A stretch of 64,000 nucleotides of DNA from CAVVVS01 sp963751355. Its GTDB lineage: Bacteria; Bacteroidota; Ignavibacteria; Ignavibacteriales; Ignavibacteriaceae. Below the pieces are notes generated by a model. The model ran no database searches, was not told the origin of the DNA, and worked only from the letters and a program-made list of their open reading frames with translations. The position numbers were made by a program, and so were the translations under genes. The DNA is taken from contig CAVVVS010000071.1 of NCBI GenBank assembly GCA_963751355.1, positions 1 to 64,000 on the forward strand. The letters run 5' to 3'. This document shows positions 17,700 to 26,667 of this stretch, piece by piece; position 1 is the first letter of the stretch, and each line of letters opens with the position of its first letter.

Positions 17700-18791
17700 A
17701 TGAAATCCATTAACTTAAAAATACTAAATGCAATTCTCTTTATTTCAGCCTCACTTTTATTTTACTCATGCGGCACTTTAGGCTTACTGAATAAAGGCTC
17801 TCTTCCCGAACCAACCATTGAAAACGGTTTTTCTCAGCCGAGATACGTTGAAGGTGAATTGATAGTGCATATCAGGAATATAAAAGTGCTGAGCGGAGAT
17901 TCATTAAAACAATGGAACATCAAGCACAACATTCCCAACGATCAAAAGCCGACTTTGATGTTGTGGAGTTCCGGTATTAAAGATCAAACTAATCAAAGAG
18001 ACGTAAAAAATATTGAGTATTTACCCAAGCCAACGGATACATTTACCGAAGATGAAAACGGAAACAAAATTTTATACTGGAACTTAAGCAGCCAATTAAA
18101 AAACAATGATTCACTGACCATAATCAGAAAGTTCAGCTGCACTGCTTATGATTATCTTCCGACAATCAATGAAAAAGAAGTGAATAAAAATTGGGATAAA
18201 ATTCCGTCAAAGATAAAAAGCTTCTATACTAAATCAGAACCTTTCCTGGAATTAACGCCGGACATAAAAAGCACCGCCGATAAAATTGCCGGGAACATTA
18301 AAGAACCTTTAGAAAAAGCACGTGCAATTTTTAATTGGATCCGGGATACAATGAAGTATGTTTATCCTCCTAAAAAACGCGGTGCCGAAGAAGCATTGAA
18401 AACCTGCGAAGGAGACTGCGGTCAATACTCGGCATTGTTTATTGCACTAGCCAGGGCGGAAGGAATTCCCGCCAGGCAGCAGTCAGGTTTTATGTTTATG
18501 CCGGATAATGCAGGCTACCATGTTTGGTCTGAAATTTATCTTCCTGTTTACGGATGGGTTCCTGTTGATGCAACTAAGTCGAACGGATTTTGCCACATCG
18601 ATAATCAACGGCTGATAGCTTCTGTGGGAATGAATATACCCGTAAAATATTCTCCCGTTTGGGCAACAGATAAAAACTCGGAAGTTCATAACGGCAGAAT
18701 TGATTTTATGCAGCTTGTATCTGCCGTAATGAGCGGAGTTAAAGCCAATTTAAGTACAAGCCTGTTTGTTACTAAATCAAGTGATAACTAA
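17700..18791 (+). CDS. Transglutaminase-like lipoprotein
   Basis: A 363-residue probable lipoprotein: a hydrophobic signal sequence ends in the lipobox LFYSC, with the cysteine at residue 24. The N-terminal half (about 40-180) resembles the beta-rich domain that precedes many bacterial transglutaminase-like domains. Residues about 190-310 form the transglutaminase/protease-like core with the papain-like triad: cysteine in EGDCGQYSALF, histidine in GYHVWSEIYL, aspartate in WVPVDATK. Bacterial members are usually peptidases or amidases rather than cross-linkers. It should sit on the periplasmic face of a membrane. No strong ribosome binding site is visible. Codon composition returns to that of the rest of the window, so it is not part of the AT-rich island. 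Confidence 0.85.
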   Translation: MKSINLKILNAILFISASLLFYSCGTLGLLNKGSLPEPTIENGFSQPRYVEGELIVHIRNIKVLSGDSLKQWNIKHNIPNDQKPTLMLWSSGIKDQTNQRDVKNIEYLPKPTDTFTEDENGNKILYWNLSSQLKNNDSLTIIRKFSCTAYDYLPTINEKEVNKNWDKIPSKIKSFYTKSEPFLELTPDIKSTADKIAGNIKEPLEKARAIFNWIRDTMKYVYPPKKRGAEEALKTCEGDCGQYSALFIALARAEGIPARQQSGFMFMPDNAGYHVWSEIYLPVYGWVPVDATKSNGFCHIDNQRLIASVGMNIPVKYSPVWATDKNSEVHNGRIDFMQLVSAVMSGVKANLSTSLFVTKSSDN

Positions 18792-18867
18792 ATGTAGCTG
18801 AATACTTAAACAGATCTGAATTGAATAATAGAAAATTTATTTTGATAATCTGTTGCTATTTAAAAAT

Positions 18868-18924
18868 AAATTAGCTAACATAATACAAATTACCTAATTC
18901 TTTAACATCTTGTAGCTAATTTTT
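18868..18924 (+). terminator. Possible long-loop terminator after transglutaminase gene
   Basis: A perfect 10-bp inverted repeat, AAATTAGCTA (18868-18877) and TAGCTAATTT (18913-18922), is followed by further T residues. The 35-base loop is longer than usual, so termination is possible but unproven. Confidence 0.35.
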
Positions 18925-19080
18925 CTTTCCTTACAAGAGCGGATATTTCGTAAAATAATCTCAAATTCCGGAAGTAATGATTTTTCGAAATCTTTGGAAG
19001 TAAACTCTATTATTTACAGAAATACGGCAAACACAAAATTTTAATTGTGCATCGAAATAGATTCGAAAGATATAATTTTT

Positions 19081-19156
19081 GAACCCCCTTTGACTTCCTT
19101 ATTAAAAGCAGAAAGGAATTATCTTCTTTTAATTAGGGAGAACCGAAGGGGGGTTC
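19081..19156. repeat. 76-bp near-perfect palindromic element
   Basis: Outer arms GAACCCCCTT (19081-19090) and AAGGGGGGTTC (19146-19156) are complementary apart from one extra G. Inner arms CTTCCTTATTAAAAG and CTTTTAATTAGGGAG pair over most of their length. The whole element can fold into one long hairpin, in a stretch without genes (18792-19518). It looks like a miniature inverted-repeat element; similar C-run/G-run palindromes are common between genes in Bacteroidota (from memory). Confidence 0.6.
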
Positions 19157-19163
19157 AATTATC

Positions 19164-19201
19164 AAAGAGGCTAATCTGTTTTTTGTTTTATAAGCCTCTT
19201 T
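19164..19201. repeat. 9-bp perfect stem-loop next to palindrome
   Basis: AAAGAGGCT (19164-19172) and AGCCTCTTT (19193-19201) form a perfect 9-bp stem around a 20-base T-rich loop, eight bases after the 76-bp palindrome. It has no T-run directly after either arm, so it is not a standard terminator. Nothing else is recognised in the 18792-19518 gap. Confidence 0.5.
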
Positions 19202-19518
19202 GGTTGGTTAAATTTACTTTTCGAAAGTTTATAAAACTAATTAAACTCAATCGTAAGAATTATAGAATGAATTCCTTTCAGAATTTATAAGGAGGAATTT
19301 AATTCAAAAATTATAATTAATAAAACAAAAGTTTAACTAAGGATAACATAATTTTCCCGTGTTGTAGAATTACTGAATAAAAATCCTGCCTCAGCAAAGT
19401 AGTAAATTATTTGTGAAAAAAAACGGACCAATTAGATTTGCATATTTCCAAATCTTAAATTTATCCGGTCTATTTATAAAAAATATTTTACCTTGTAAAT
19501 TTGTCTCCCGGGAATAAT

Positions 19519-20130
19519 TTATTTTTCTCTTTTAAATTTCCCCATCAATTGACCTTCTGCGATTATATGTCCCTGCATAGCTTTTAACAGTTGATGTTTC
19601 TCGGCGCCGGATTCATATTTAATTGCAGTGTTAAGAGCATAAATTTTAAAATAATAATGGTGTGCATTTCCGGGAGGCGGACAAGGACCTTTATATCCGA
19701 TTCTTCCAAAACTATTTGTTCCCTGATGAACCTCATCGGGAATATTCCTGGTTGTGGTAACATCTTCACTAAGCGAAGAGTAGTTTGCCGGAATATTATA
19801 AGCAAGCCAATGAACAAAATCACCTCCTGGTGCATCCGGATCATCGACAATTAATACATATGTTTTCACCCCTTGAATGTTATTAGTCCATTTTAAAGGA
19901 GGAGATACATTTGAACCTTCACAAGTATATTTAACAGGAATATTATCACCGTTTTTGAATGCAGAACTGGTAATTTTTAGTTCCATTTTTTTTACCTGCG
20001 ATTTTTTTTGTGAATAAGATTTGTTTGATATAAGAAAAGAAAAGCTTAAAAAGAAATAGAATAAGGTAAGAAAATGCAGTAAGAGATATCTAAAACTTAG
20101 CCCGGTATTTTCTGAATTACACGGCCTCAT
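19519..20130 (-). CDS. YbhB/YbcL-type PEBP (Raf-kinase-inhibitor-like) protein
   Basis: A 203-residue phosphatidylethanolamine-binding-protein family member. After an N-terminal hydrophobic segment (residues about 12-40, probable signal peptide ending near SYSQ) the PEBP domain begins at MELKITSSAF. It contains the signature CEGSNVSPPLKW, the ligand-pocket motif DDPDAPGGDFVHWLAYNIP and GPCPPPGNAHHYYFKIYAL. Cytoplasmic relatives start at the MELKI position; here the extension with its hydrophobic core suggests export. The biochemical role of bacterial PEBPs is poorly defined. It lies downstream of the nuo operon on the same strand, 124 bases beyond nuoN, with its start upstream of 20130; no strong ribosome site is visible. 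Confidence 0.85.
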   Translation of the reverse strand: MRPCNSENTGLSFRYLLLHFLTLFYFFLSFSFLISNKSYSQKKSQVKKMELKITSSAFKNGDNIPVKYTCEGSNVSPPLKWTNNIQGVKTYVLIVDDPDAPGGDFVHWLAYNIPANYSSLSEDVTTTRNIPDEVHQGTNSFGRIGYKGPCPPPGNAHHYYFKIYALNTAIKYESGAEKHQLLKAMQGHIIAEGQLMGKFKREK

Positions 20131-20253
20131 AAAAATCTCACTTTAATTTATAGTGAAAATTACATTAATAAAATCTAAAATTCTACAAAATAGTGAATCT
20201 AACTTTTGTGTAATTTGCTTTTGGAAATAAGGGTGAAGGTTCAATCTTACTTT

Positions 20254-21705
20254 TTAAGAGCCTATCATCGATTTAATAACGGTCATTATCCCTGCCGGAA
20301 ATATACCGAACCAAAACAACAGAAAAGTTAAAGCAGCGATAGCTATACTGCTGCTTAAAAAATAACCTTTTTTTGAAATGAGTATTGTTTCTTCCGAAGT
20401 TTCAGTGTCCTCATCTTTCTGTGAATACATTGCAGTAATGATTCTTAAATAATAATACAATCCGATTACACTGGAAGCTACAAGTACAATTACCAGCAAC
20501 CACAAAGAAGCATGAACACCGGATGCCAGCAAATAATATTTACCTATAAATCCTGCCGTCAGCGGAATGCCTGCTAAAGAGAAAAGCATGATTGTAAAAA
20601 CAGACGCAATGACCGGCTTGGTCCAAAACAGTCCCCTGTAATCCTCTATATCTCCTGCTTCTCTTTCTTTTCCTGATAGGACTGTTATTATTCCGAATGC
20701 ACCAAGAGTTGTTATAAAATACGCTACTAAATAAAACGTCGCCGCTTCTATCCCCATTTTCCCTGCGGCAAGAAATGCGACTAAAAGATACCCCAAATGT
20801 GCAATAGAAGAGTAAGCCAAAATTCTTTTTACATTATTTTGTTTTAACGCCAGCAGGTTTCCGATCAACATAGATGCAACGGCAATAATTCCAAAAACTA
20901 TCATCAAAGATTGATAGTTGGTAATTCTAATTTCACTGAAAAATCTTAAAAGAAGAGCAAACATTCCGCCTTTTGAAACCGTTGCTACAAATCCTGTAAC
21001 AGGCGCAGGCGCACCTTCATATACATCCGGCGTCCACATGTGAAAAGGAACTACTGCAAGTTTAAACCCTATTCCGATAATTATCATTGAGAAACCCGCC
21101 AGGGAAAGCGGTAGAGTAGTACTTGCGCTCATTATTTTTGTGGCAATCCTTGTAAAATCCATGGTTCCTAAATCGGCATAAACCAACGCCATTCCGAATA
21201 ACAAAAATGCTGACGAAGCCGCAGCTAATATTAGATATTTTATTCCTGCCTCAAGAGCGTTTTCAAAATTTCTCAAATAAGAAATCAATACATACAGCGA
21301 AACGCTAAGTATTTCTAGTCCGAGAAAGAAAGAAATGAAATGACGGCTGATAACCAATACAGAAGAACCGAGAGTTGCGATAAAAAGCAAAATATAAAAT
21401 TCTTCTACGTTACCATTTTGCTGTTCAAGATAGGAATATGATAACAGTGTAACGGTAAAAGCTGCGGCAACAAGCAGTCCTATATAAAAAAGTGCGTAAC
21501 CGTCAACTATAAACAAAGGTGAAATTGTTACAGGAACCAAGTGAGAAATTTTAAACAATGAAATGAAAGCAAATCCAAAAGCAATCAAACTGATTAAGTT
21601 CACAACCTGGTGGTTTCGCTTAATAGCGATTAAAAGCATAATCACAATTGATGCGGCTGCAATTATTATTAACGGTATTAGTACGGCAAAATCGAGAGAA
21701 GTCAC
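20254..21705 (-). CDS. nuoN: NADH-quinone oxidoreductase subunit N
   Basis: A 483-residue antiporter-like membrane subunit of complex I with about 14 transmembrane segments. The conserved core includes GIGFKLAVVPFHMWTPDVYE with the key lysine and proline-rich turn, GAPAPVTGF, and KRILAYSSIAHLGY, hallmarks of the Mrp-type proton-channel fold. It is the last gene of the nuo operon and its start overlaps the nuoM stop by four bases (ATGA), indicating translational coupling. Length is normal for bacterial NuoN. Confidence 0.95.
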   Translation of the reverse strand: MTSLDFAVLIPLIIIAAASIVIMLLIAIKRNHQVVNLISLIAFGFAFISLFKISHLVPVTISPLFIVDGYALFYIGLLVAAAFTVTLLSYSYLEQQNGNVEEFYILLFIATLGSSVLVISRHFISFFLGLEILSVSLYVLISYLRNFENALEAGIKYLILAAASSAFLLFGMALVYADLGTMDFTRIATKIMSASTTLPLSLAGFSMIIIGIGFKLAVVPFHMWTPDVYEGAPAPVTGFVATVSKGGMFALLLRFFSEIRITNYQSLMIVFGIIAVASMLIGNLLALKQNNVKRILAYSSIAHLGYLLVAFLAAGKMGIEAATFYLVAYFITTLGAFGIITVLSGKEREAGDIEDYRGLFWTKPVIASVFTIMLFSLAGIPLTAGFIGKYYLLASGVHASLWLLVIVLVASSVIGLYYYLRIITAMYSQKDEDTETSEETILISKKGYFLSSSIAIAALTFLLFWFGIFPAGIMTVIKSMIGS

Positions 21706-23273
21706 AGTTCGCCTCCAACTTTCTTTTCTTTAAAGGACATGCTTTTCATCTTATTCATATCATTTTCATAATTTGTTTCTATAAATTTAGTACTGCTTTT
21801 TACGCTTTTCATTATTTGTTCAATAGTGCTGTTTGCAGTATTTATTACCAGCTGCGGGAAGAACCCCAGCCAAACAATAACTACAATAAGTGAACCCATT
21901 ATCAGCATCTCACGCGGTACAAAATCTTTGAGCTCCCATTCTTTTTCTTTCTGACCGTGGAAAACCTTTTGAACTACGCGCAAGGCATAAATTGTTGATG
22001 CAATCAATCCAAGAGTTGCTAAAACGGTAATAGTTATATTAGCTTGATATGCACCTACGAGAGTTAAAAACTCCGCTACAAAATTTCCTAAACCGGGAAG
22101 TCCTAGAGATGCCATCGCAAACAGCAACCCGATAGCTCCCATCCGCGGTACCTTTTCCCATAATCCGCCCATAATTTCCATGTTCCTGGTATGAATTCTT
22201 TCCTGAAGTGAACCGACCAAAATGAATAAAGCCCCGGTGCTTATCCCGTGAGTAATCATCTGCAACACCACTCCCTGGAAAGCAAGCGAATTAAGAGCAA
22301 AAACTCCAAGCAAAACAAAGCCCATGTGACTCACACTTGTATATGCAACCAGCCGTTTTAAATCCGTTTGAGCAAATGCCAGTTTTGCTCCGTAAAGAAT
22401 TCCAACCACTCCAATCAACATAAGAACGGGTGAAGCCTGATGAACTGCATCGGGGAAAAGCGGCAGTACAAACCTAAGTAATCCGTATGCACCGGTTTTC
22501 AGAAGCAGTCCGGCAAGTATAACGCTTCCGGCAGTCGGTGCTTCGGTATGAGCGTCCGGCAGCCAATTATGAAACGGAACTGCCGGCAGTTTAACTAAAA
22601 ATGCAATCAAAAAGCCGAACATTAATGTCATTGAAACTACGGGACCGGTATTTGTCCCAAGAAGTTTCATATAATTAAAAGTATAAACACCGGTATTAGC
22701 TCCGTGAATAAAATAAAGTGCAAGTATCGAAAGGAACATCAGCAAGCCGCTTGCCTGGGTAAAAAGGAAAAATTTAAATGCCGCATAAATCCGGTTTTCG
22801 TGTCCCCAAATTCCGATCAGGAAATACATCGGAATGAGCATAACTTCCCAGAAGAAATAAAACAGGAATAAATCCATAGCAAGGAATACACCCAGGATGC
22901 CTGCTAAGATCCACATTATATTAAAATGGAAGAACCCTACATGTTCAGTTATTTCAGTCCACGAAGTAAGGACAGAAAGTATTCCCAGGAAAACGGTCAA
23001 GGCAATTAGAATTAAACTCAACCCGTCCATTGCTAAATAAAAACTAATACCGAATTGCGGTATCCAGCTTGTTTGCACCTGTATCAGCCAGGATGGATGC
23101 TGGGTTATTTGAATATTAACCGGATAACTGAACCAGATTGAAAGTATGATAACAAAATCTATAATTAAAGCGATCAAAGATATCCAGCGTGGAAGTTTGT
23201 CATTCCACTTTCCCGAAATCCAGGCTAAAAATCCTCCAATTATTAATATTATTATTAACCAAGCAAGTATCAT
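21702..23273 (-). CDS. nuoM: NADH-quinone oxidoreductase subunit M
   Basis: A 523-residue antiporter-like proton-pumping subunit of complex I. It shows the conserved TM5 glutamate region (FFWEVMLIPMYFLIG), the TM7 lysine region (LPAVPFHNWLPDAHTEAPT) and DLKRLVAYTSVSHMGF. The polar C-terminal tail of about 35 residues (after IEQIMKSVKS) is somewhat extended and lysine-rich. Both ends overlap neighbouring genes by four bases, nuoL upstream and nuoN downstream. Confidence 0.95.
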   Translation of the reverse strand: MILAWLIIILIIGGFLAWISGKWNDKLPRWISLIALIIDFVIILSIWFSYPVNIQITQHPSWLIQVQTSWIPQFGISFYLAMDGLSLILIALTVFLGILSVLTSWTEITEHVGFFHFNIMWILAGILGVFLAMDLFLFYFFWEVMLIPMYFLIGIWGHENRIYAAFKFFLFTQASGLLMFLSILALYFIHGANTGVYTFNYMKLLGTNTGPVVSMTLMFGFLIAFLVKLPAVPFHNWLPDAHTEAPTAGSVILAGLLLKTGAYGLLRFVLPLFPDAVHQASPVLMLIGVVGILYGAKLAFAQTDLKRLVAYTSVSHMGFVLLGVFALNSLAFQGVVLQMITHGISTGALFILVGSLQERIHTRNMEIMGGLWEKVPRMGAIGLLFAMASLGLPGLGNFVAEFLTLVGAYQANITITVLATLGLIASTIYALRVVQKVFHGQKEKEWELKDFVPREMLIMGSLIVVIVWLGFFPQLVINTANSTIEQIMKSVKSSTKFIETNYENDMNKMKSMSFKEKKVGGEL

Positions 23274-25150
23274 AAAAAGACCATAATAGTTAATGTTACG
23301 ATTGCACCAAATACTATTCCGAGCGCATACCAGCGCAGCTTACCGGTTTGAGTTTTGGTTAATACTGTGTTGCAGGCTTGACTAAACCAGGCAATGCCGG
23401 TATAAATTTGATCAAAAAAATCGTTTTTGTTAATTCTTGAAAAGTAAACTATCGGATAAACAAAAACTCTATCGTACAGCCAATCGAATCCCCAACCGGA
23501 AAACCAGTATTTTGCCAGTGCAGATTTTTCAAATCTTTTGATAAAGTGTGGCTTTTGTACATAAAATACATATGCCAGATAAACTCCGCTCAATGCAAGT
23601 ATAGCCGTTATAATCTGCAATAAAGCTTCAATGCCTACCCCGAAATGAAACAAAACCGGTTCAGGGAGAATAGAAGAGAGAAAATTTGAAAATAGAGGCA
23701 AATTTCCCAATGTATCCGGAATTTCAATGAACCCTCCCATGATAGACAAGACCGCGAGAACAATAAGAGGAATTTTGATAAAGTTTCCCGGCTTGTGTGT
23801 CGGCTGCATTTTTGCCTCACCGTAAAATGTTACAAACACCATTCTGAATGTATAAATTGCAGTAATGAATGCACCGATGAGTCCTCCTAACCATAACCAG
23901 CCGCTTCCTTTTGTACTTGAAAAAGCATACCAGAGAATAGCATCTTTGCTGTAAAAACCCGCAGTAACTAAAGGCAGCGCAGCTAGAGAAGCAGATGCAA
24001 TTAAGAATGTCCAGAATGTAACCGGAAGAAGTTTTCTTAAACCTCCCATCTTGAACATATCATGTTCATGGTGAAGAGTAATAATAATTGCACCGGCGCC
24101 GAGGAATAAGAGTGCCTTGAAAAATGCATGAATCATAAAATGAAAAATGCCGGCTGCCCAGGCACCCACACCTAATGCTAAAAACATGTAGCCGATTTGA
24201 CTAATAGTCGAGTAAGCTAAAACTCTCTTGATATCTTTTTGTGTTAATGCGCTGAATCCCGCGAGTAAAAGCGTCAATGCTCCGATAATAGCAACCAGTA
24301 ATTGAACAGTCGGTGCAAGAGCAAAGAGTACATGAGTTCTTGCAATTAAATAAACACCAGCCGTTACCATTGTAGCAGCATGAATCAAAGCGCTTACGGG
24401 AGTCGGGCCTGCCATTGCATCGGGAAGCCAGGTTTGAAGCGGAAGCTGAGCCGATTTTCCGAGAGCTCCGCCTAAAAGCAGAAACGAAGCGGCAAAAGCC
24501 ATTGATGAACCGGTGCTCCACTGCATTGAAGCTTGATGCAAAATATCCTGAATATTCAAAGTTCCGAAACTCTTCACTAACAGGAACAAACCGATTACCA
24601 TTGCAGTGTCGCCCACGCGTGTAACTATGAAAGCTTTTCTAGCGGCATAACCGTTTGAAGGATTTTTATACCAGAATCCGATTAACAAATAACTGCAGAG
24701 TCCAACACCTTCCCATCCTAAATACAAAAGAAGAAGATTATTAGCTAAAACAAGTGTCAGCATCGAGCCGACGAACAGATTCATATAAGCAAAGAAACGT
24801 GCAAATCCGTCGTCATCTTTCATGAATTCTGCGGAGTAGAGATGGATTAAAAAACCTACAAATGTAATTACAAATATAAAAACAACTGTTAATGCATCCA
24901 GGTGAAATGCTATTTGCGGAGTAAATCCGGTAACGCTTACCCACGTCCATAAGATTTGGTCAAATGAATACCCTGCCGGCGGAGAAGCAATAAAAGTAAT
25001 TCCGATTATAATAGTTAATAATGCAGATATACCTATTGAACCGACACCGACGATTCCTGCTAAGGTTCTTTTCATTTTTCCGCCGAATATTGCAAGTATT
25101 AAAAATCCGGCGAACGGTAATGCAGGTATTAACCACAAAAGCTCAAACAT
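23270..25150 (-). CDS. nuoL: NADH-quinone oxidoreductase subunit L
   Basis: A 626-residue antiporter-like subunit with the long lateral C-terminal helix that ties the pump modules together. Motifs include LYLGWEGVGLCSYLLIGFW (TM5 glutamate), AQLPLQTWLPDAMAGPTPVS (TM7) and DIKRVLAYSTISQIGYM. The C terminus (about residues 530-626, after FVQKPHFIKRF-like polar helix) fits the transverse helix and final TM. It starts one base after the nuoK stop and its own stop overlaps the nuoM start. Confidence 0.95.
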   Translation of the reverse strand: MFELLWLIPALPFAGFLILAIFGGKMKRTLAGIVGVGSIGISALLTIIIGITFIASPPAGYSFDQILWTWVSVTGFTPQIAFHLDALTVVFIFVITFVGFLIHLYSAEFMKDDDGFARFFAYMNLFVGSMLTLVLANNLLLLYLGWEGVGLCSYLLIGFWYKNPSNGYAARKAFIVTRVGDTAMVIGLFLLVKSFGTLNIQDILHQASMQWSTGSSMAFAASFLLLGGALGKSAQLPLQTWLPDAMAGPTPVSALIHAATMVTAGVYLIARTHVLFALAPTVQLLVAIIGALTLLLAGFSALTQKDIKRVLAYSTISQIGYMFLALGVGAWAAGIFHFMIHAFFKALLFLGAGAIIITLHHEHDMFKMGGLRKLLPVTFWTFLIASASLAALPLVTAGFYSKDAILWYAFSSTKGSGWLWLGGLIGAFITAIYTFRMVFVTFYGEAKMQPTHKPGNFIKIPLIVLAVLSIMGGFIEIPDTLGNLPLFSNFLSSILPEPVLFHFGVGIEALLQIITAILALSGVYLAYVFYVQKPHFIKRFEKSALAKYWFSGWGFDWLYDRVFVYPIVYFSRINKNDFFDQIYTGIAWFSQACNTVLTKTQTGKLRWYALGIVFGAIVTLTIMVFL

Positions 25151-25151
25151 A

Positions 25152-25460
25152 CTATCCTTTCATTTTATCCAAGGAATCCGCATCAAGAGTTTTAAATCGA
25201 TGATATATTTGTAAAATTAACGCAAGCCCTACGGAGACTTCCGCTGCTGCCATCGTAAGGATGAAAATAAACATCACTTGACCGTCTGGCTGCGTCCATC
25301 TTGAACCGGCAATAATAAATGCCAAGCCTGCGGCATTCAGCATAATTTCAATTGACATCAGCATAAAAATTATATTGCGCCTGACAAGCAGTCCGATAAG
25401 TCCAAGCACGAATAAAATCCCGGCTAATATTAATCCTGTTCCCAAAGGTACAGCTGTCAT
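25152..25460 (-). CDS. nuoK: NADH-quinone oxidoreductase subunit K
   Basis: A 102-residue membrane subunit with three transmembrane helices. The conserved carboxylates needed for proton transfer are visible: the first glutamate in LMSIEIMLNAAGL and the second in TMAAAEVSVGLAL. The frame is open upstream for another 84 codons, but those read as nonsense over nuoJ; the ATG at 25460 overlaps the nuoJ stop in the ATGA pattern used throughout this operon and gives the normal NuoK length. Confidence 0.95.
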   Translation of the reverse strand: MTAVPLGTGLILAGILFVLGLIGLLVRRNIIFMLMSIEIMLNAAGLAFIIAGSRWTQPDGQVMFIFILTMAAAEVSVGLALILQIYHRFKTLDADSLDKMKG

Positions 25461-25987
25461 TGGGTTTCTTCCTTTTCCAAATATCTGTGCATTATTCGTT
25501 TTCTTCCTTTTCCCAGATGATAGGCTCCGACAATTCCAGCCATCAAAAGCATTGCAGCCAATTCTACTCCAAGCATATACTTCCCAAACAAAGATATTCC
25601 GACCTGCTTTGGTGTAACGACAATGGTATTGTAACTCGCCGGTCCTGTTGAAGTGAAAATTATTATGAATTCTATTAACAAGATTAGTGTTAAAGTTCCC
25701 GGCCCTATCCATGAAGAAGGTTTTATGATCAATCGTTCTTTTTTTAATGCTTCTCCTTCAAGATTCAGCATCATCACTACGAAAATGAACAAAACCATTA
25801 TTGCGCCGGCATAAATAATCACTTCAAGTGCAGCAATGAACGGTGCTCCTATTATAAAGAATATTACTGCTACCGATAACAGAGAAACAACTAAATACAA
25901 TAATGCATGAACCGCATTCGAGCGAGTTATTACCAACAAGGTAGACATGATTGCAACTATAGCTGCTATGTAAAATAAAATCATCAT
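25457..25987 (-). CDS. nuoJ: NADH-quinone oxidoreductase subunit J
   Basis: A 176-residue membrane subunit with five hydrophobic helices. The TM3 region EVIIYAGAIMVLFIFVVMML, including the tyrosine at the pi-bulge conserved in ND6/NuoJ proteins, identifies it. The C-terminal soluble tail is lysine-rich. It is separated from nuoI upstream by 141 non-coding bases, the largest gap in the operon, in which I see no recognisable signal beyond AT-rich sequence. Confidence 0.95.
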   Translation of the reverse strand: MMILFYIAAIVAIMSTLLVITRSNAVHALLYLVVSLLSVAVIFFIIGAPFIAALEVIIYAGAIMVLFIFVVMMLNLEGEALKKERLIIKPSSWIGPGTLTLILLIEFIIIFTSTGPASYNTIVVTPKQVGISLFGKYMLGVELAAMLLMAGIVGAYHLGKGRKRIMHRYLEKEETQ

Positions 25988-26128
25988 TTGGTTTTTACTT
26001 TATCCGATTTAATTTCTGTTTTTTCTCAAGTTTTTTTCAGGATGTATAATTATAGGTTTGTAATGGACTGTTCCTTAGACCCATATGCCTATATAACTTT
26101 ATACCATTAAACTTTCATTCTCTACAAC

Positions 26129-26647
26129 TCACGGCAGCAGACTCCTAATATCAATTGGTTTTTCTTCGCTTTCGGATTCGCCTTTGTCTTTTCCTTTTAT
26201 CGCGAGTCCGGCAACTCTGTAAAAATTATAGCCGTGATATTTACCTTCTCCGTTAATTAAAAGATCATCTTTTTCGTAAACTAAATTCTGTCTGTTTGGT
26301 TCTGCCATTTCGAAATCAGGAGTAAGCTGAATAGCGTAAGTTGGGCAAGCCTCTTCACAGAAGCCGCAGAAGATGCATCTCGAAAAATTTATTCTGAAAA
26401 AATCCGGGTAGCGTCTGCCGTGATCGTCTTCGGTTGCCTGAAGCGATATACAATCAACCGGACAGGCTACTGCGCATAAATAACAGGCAACACATCGTTC
26501 TTCACCATCGGGATTTCGTGATAAAATAATTCGTCCTCTCCATCTGGCAGGCAGAACGGATTTTTCATCAGGATATTGTATAGTTACTTTTTTCCGAAAC
26601 AAATGCAGAAAAGCTATCCACATACTTCTCAAATTACTAAACATCAA
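26129..26647 (-). CDS. nuoI: NADH-quinone oxidoreductase subunit I
   Basis: A 172-residue ferredoxin-like subunit carrying two [4Fe-4S] clusters (N6a, N6b). The two cysteine motifs are CVACYLCAVACPVDC (near residue 55) and CIFCGFCEEACPTYA (near residue 95), each a CxxCxxCxxxCP pattern. It passes electrons from NuoG to NuoB on the peripheral arm near the membrane. The N-terminal amphipathic helix and the C-terminal extension are as usual. It starts 20 bases after the nuoH stop. Confidence 0.95.
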   Translation of the reverse strand: MMFSNLRSMWIAFLHLFRKKVTIQYPDEKSVLPARWRGRIILSRNPDGEERCVACYLCAVACPVDCISLQATEDDHGRRYPDFFRINFSRCIFCGFCEEACPTYAIQLTPDFEMAEPNRQNLVYEKDDLLINGEGKYHGYNFYRVAGLAIKGKDKGESESEEKPIDIRSLLP

Positions 26648-26667
26648 ATCCTCTTTTTATTAAATTC

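Noticed and set aside
19045..19290. 81-codon plus-strand frame after the transglutaminase gene
   Set aside because: It runs through both arms of the long palindrome and the adjacent stem-loop, so it is a by-product of repeat DNA.
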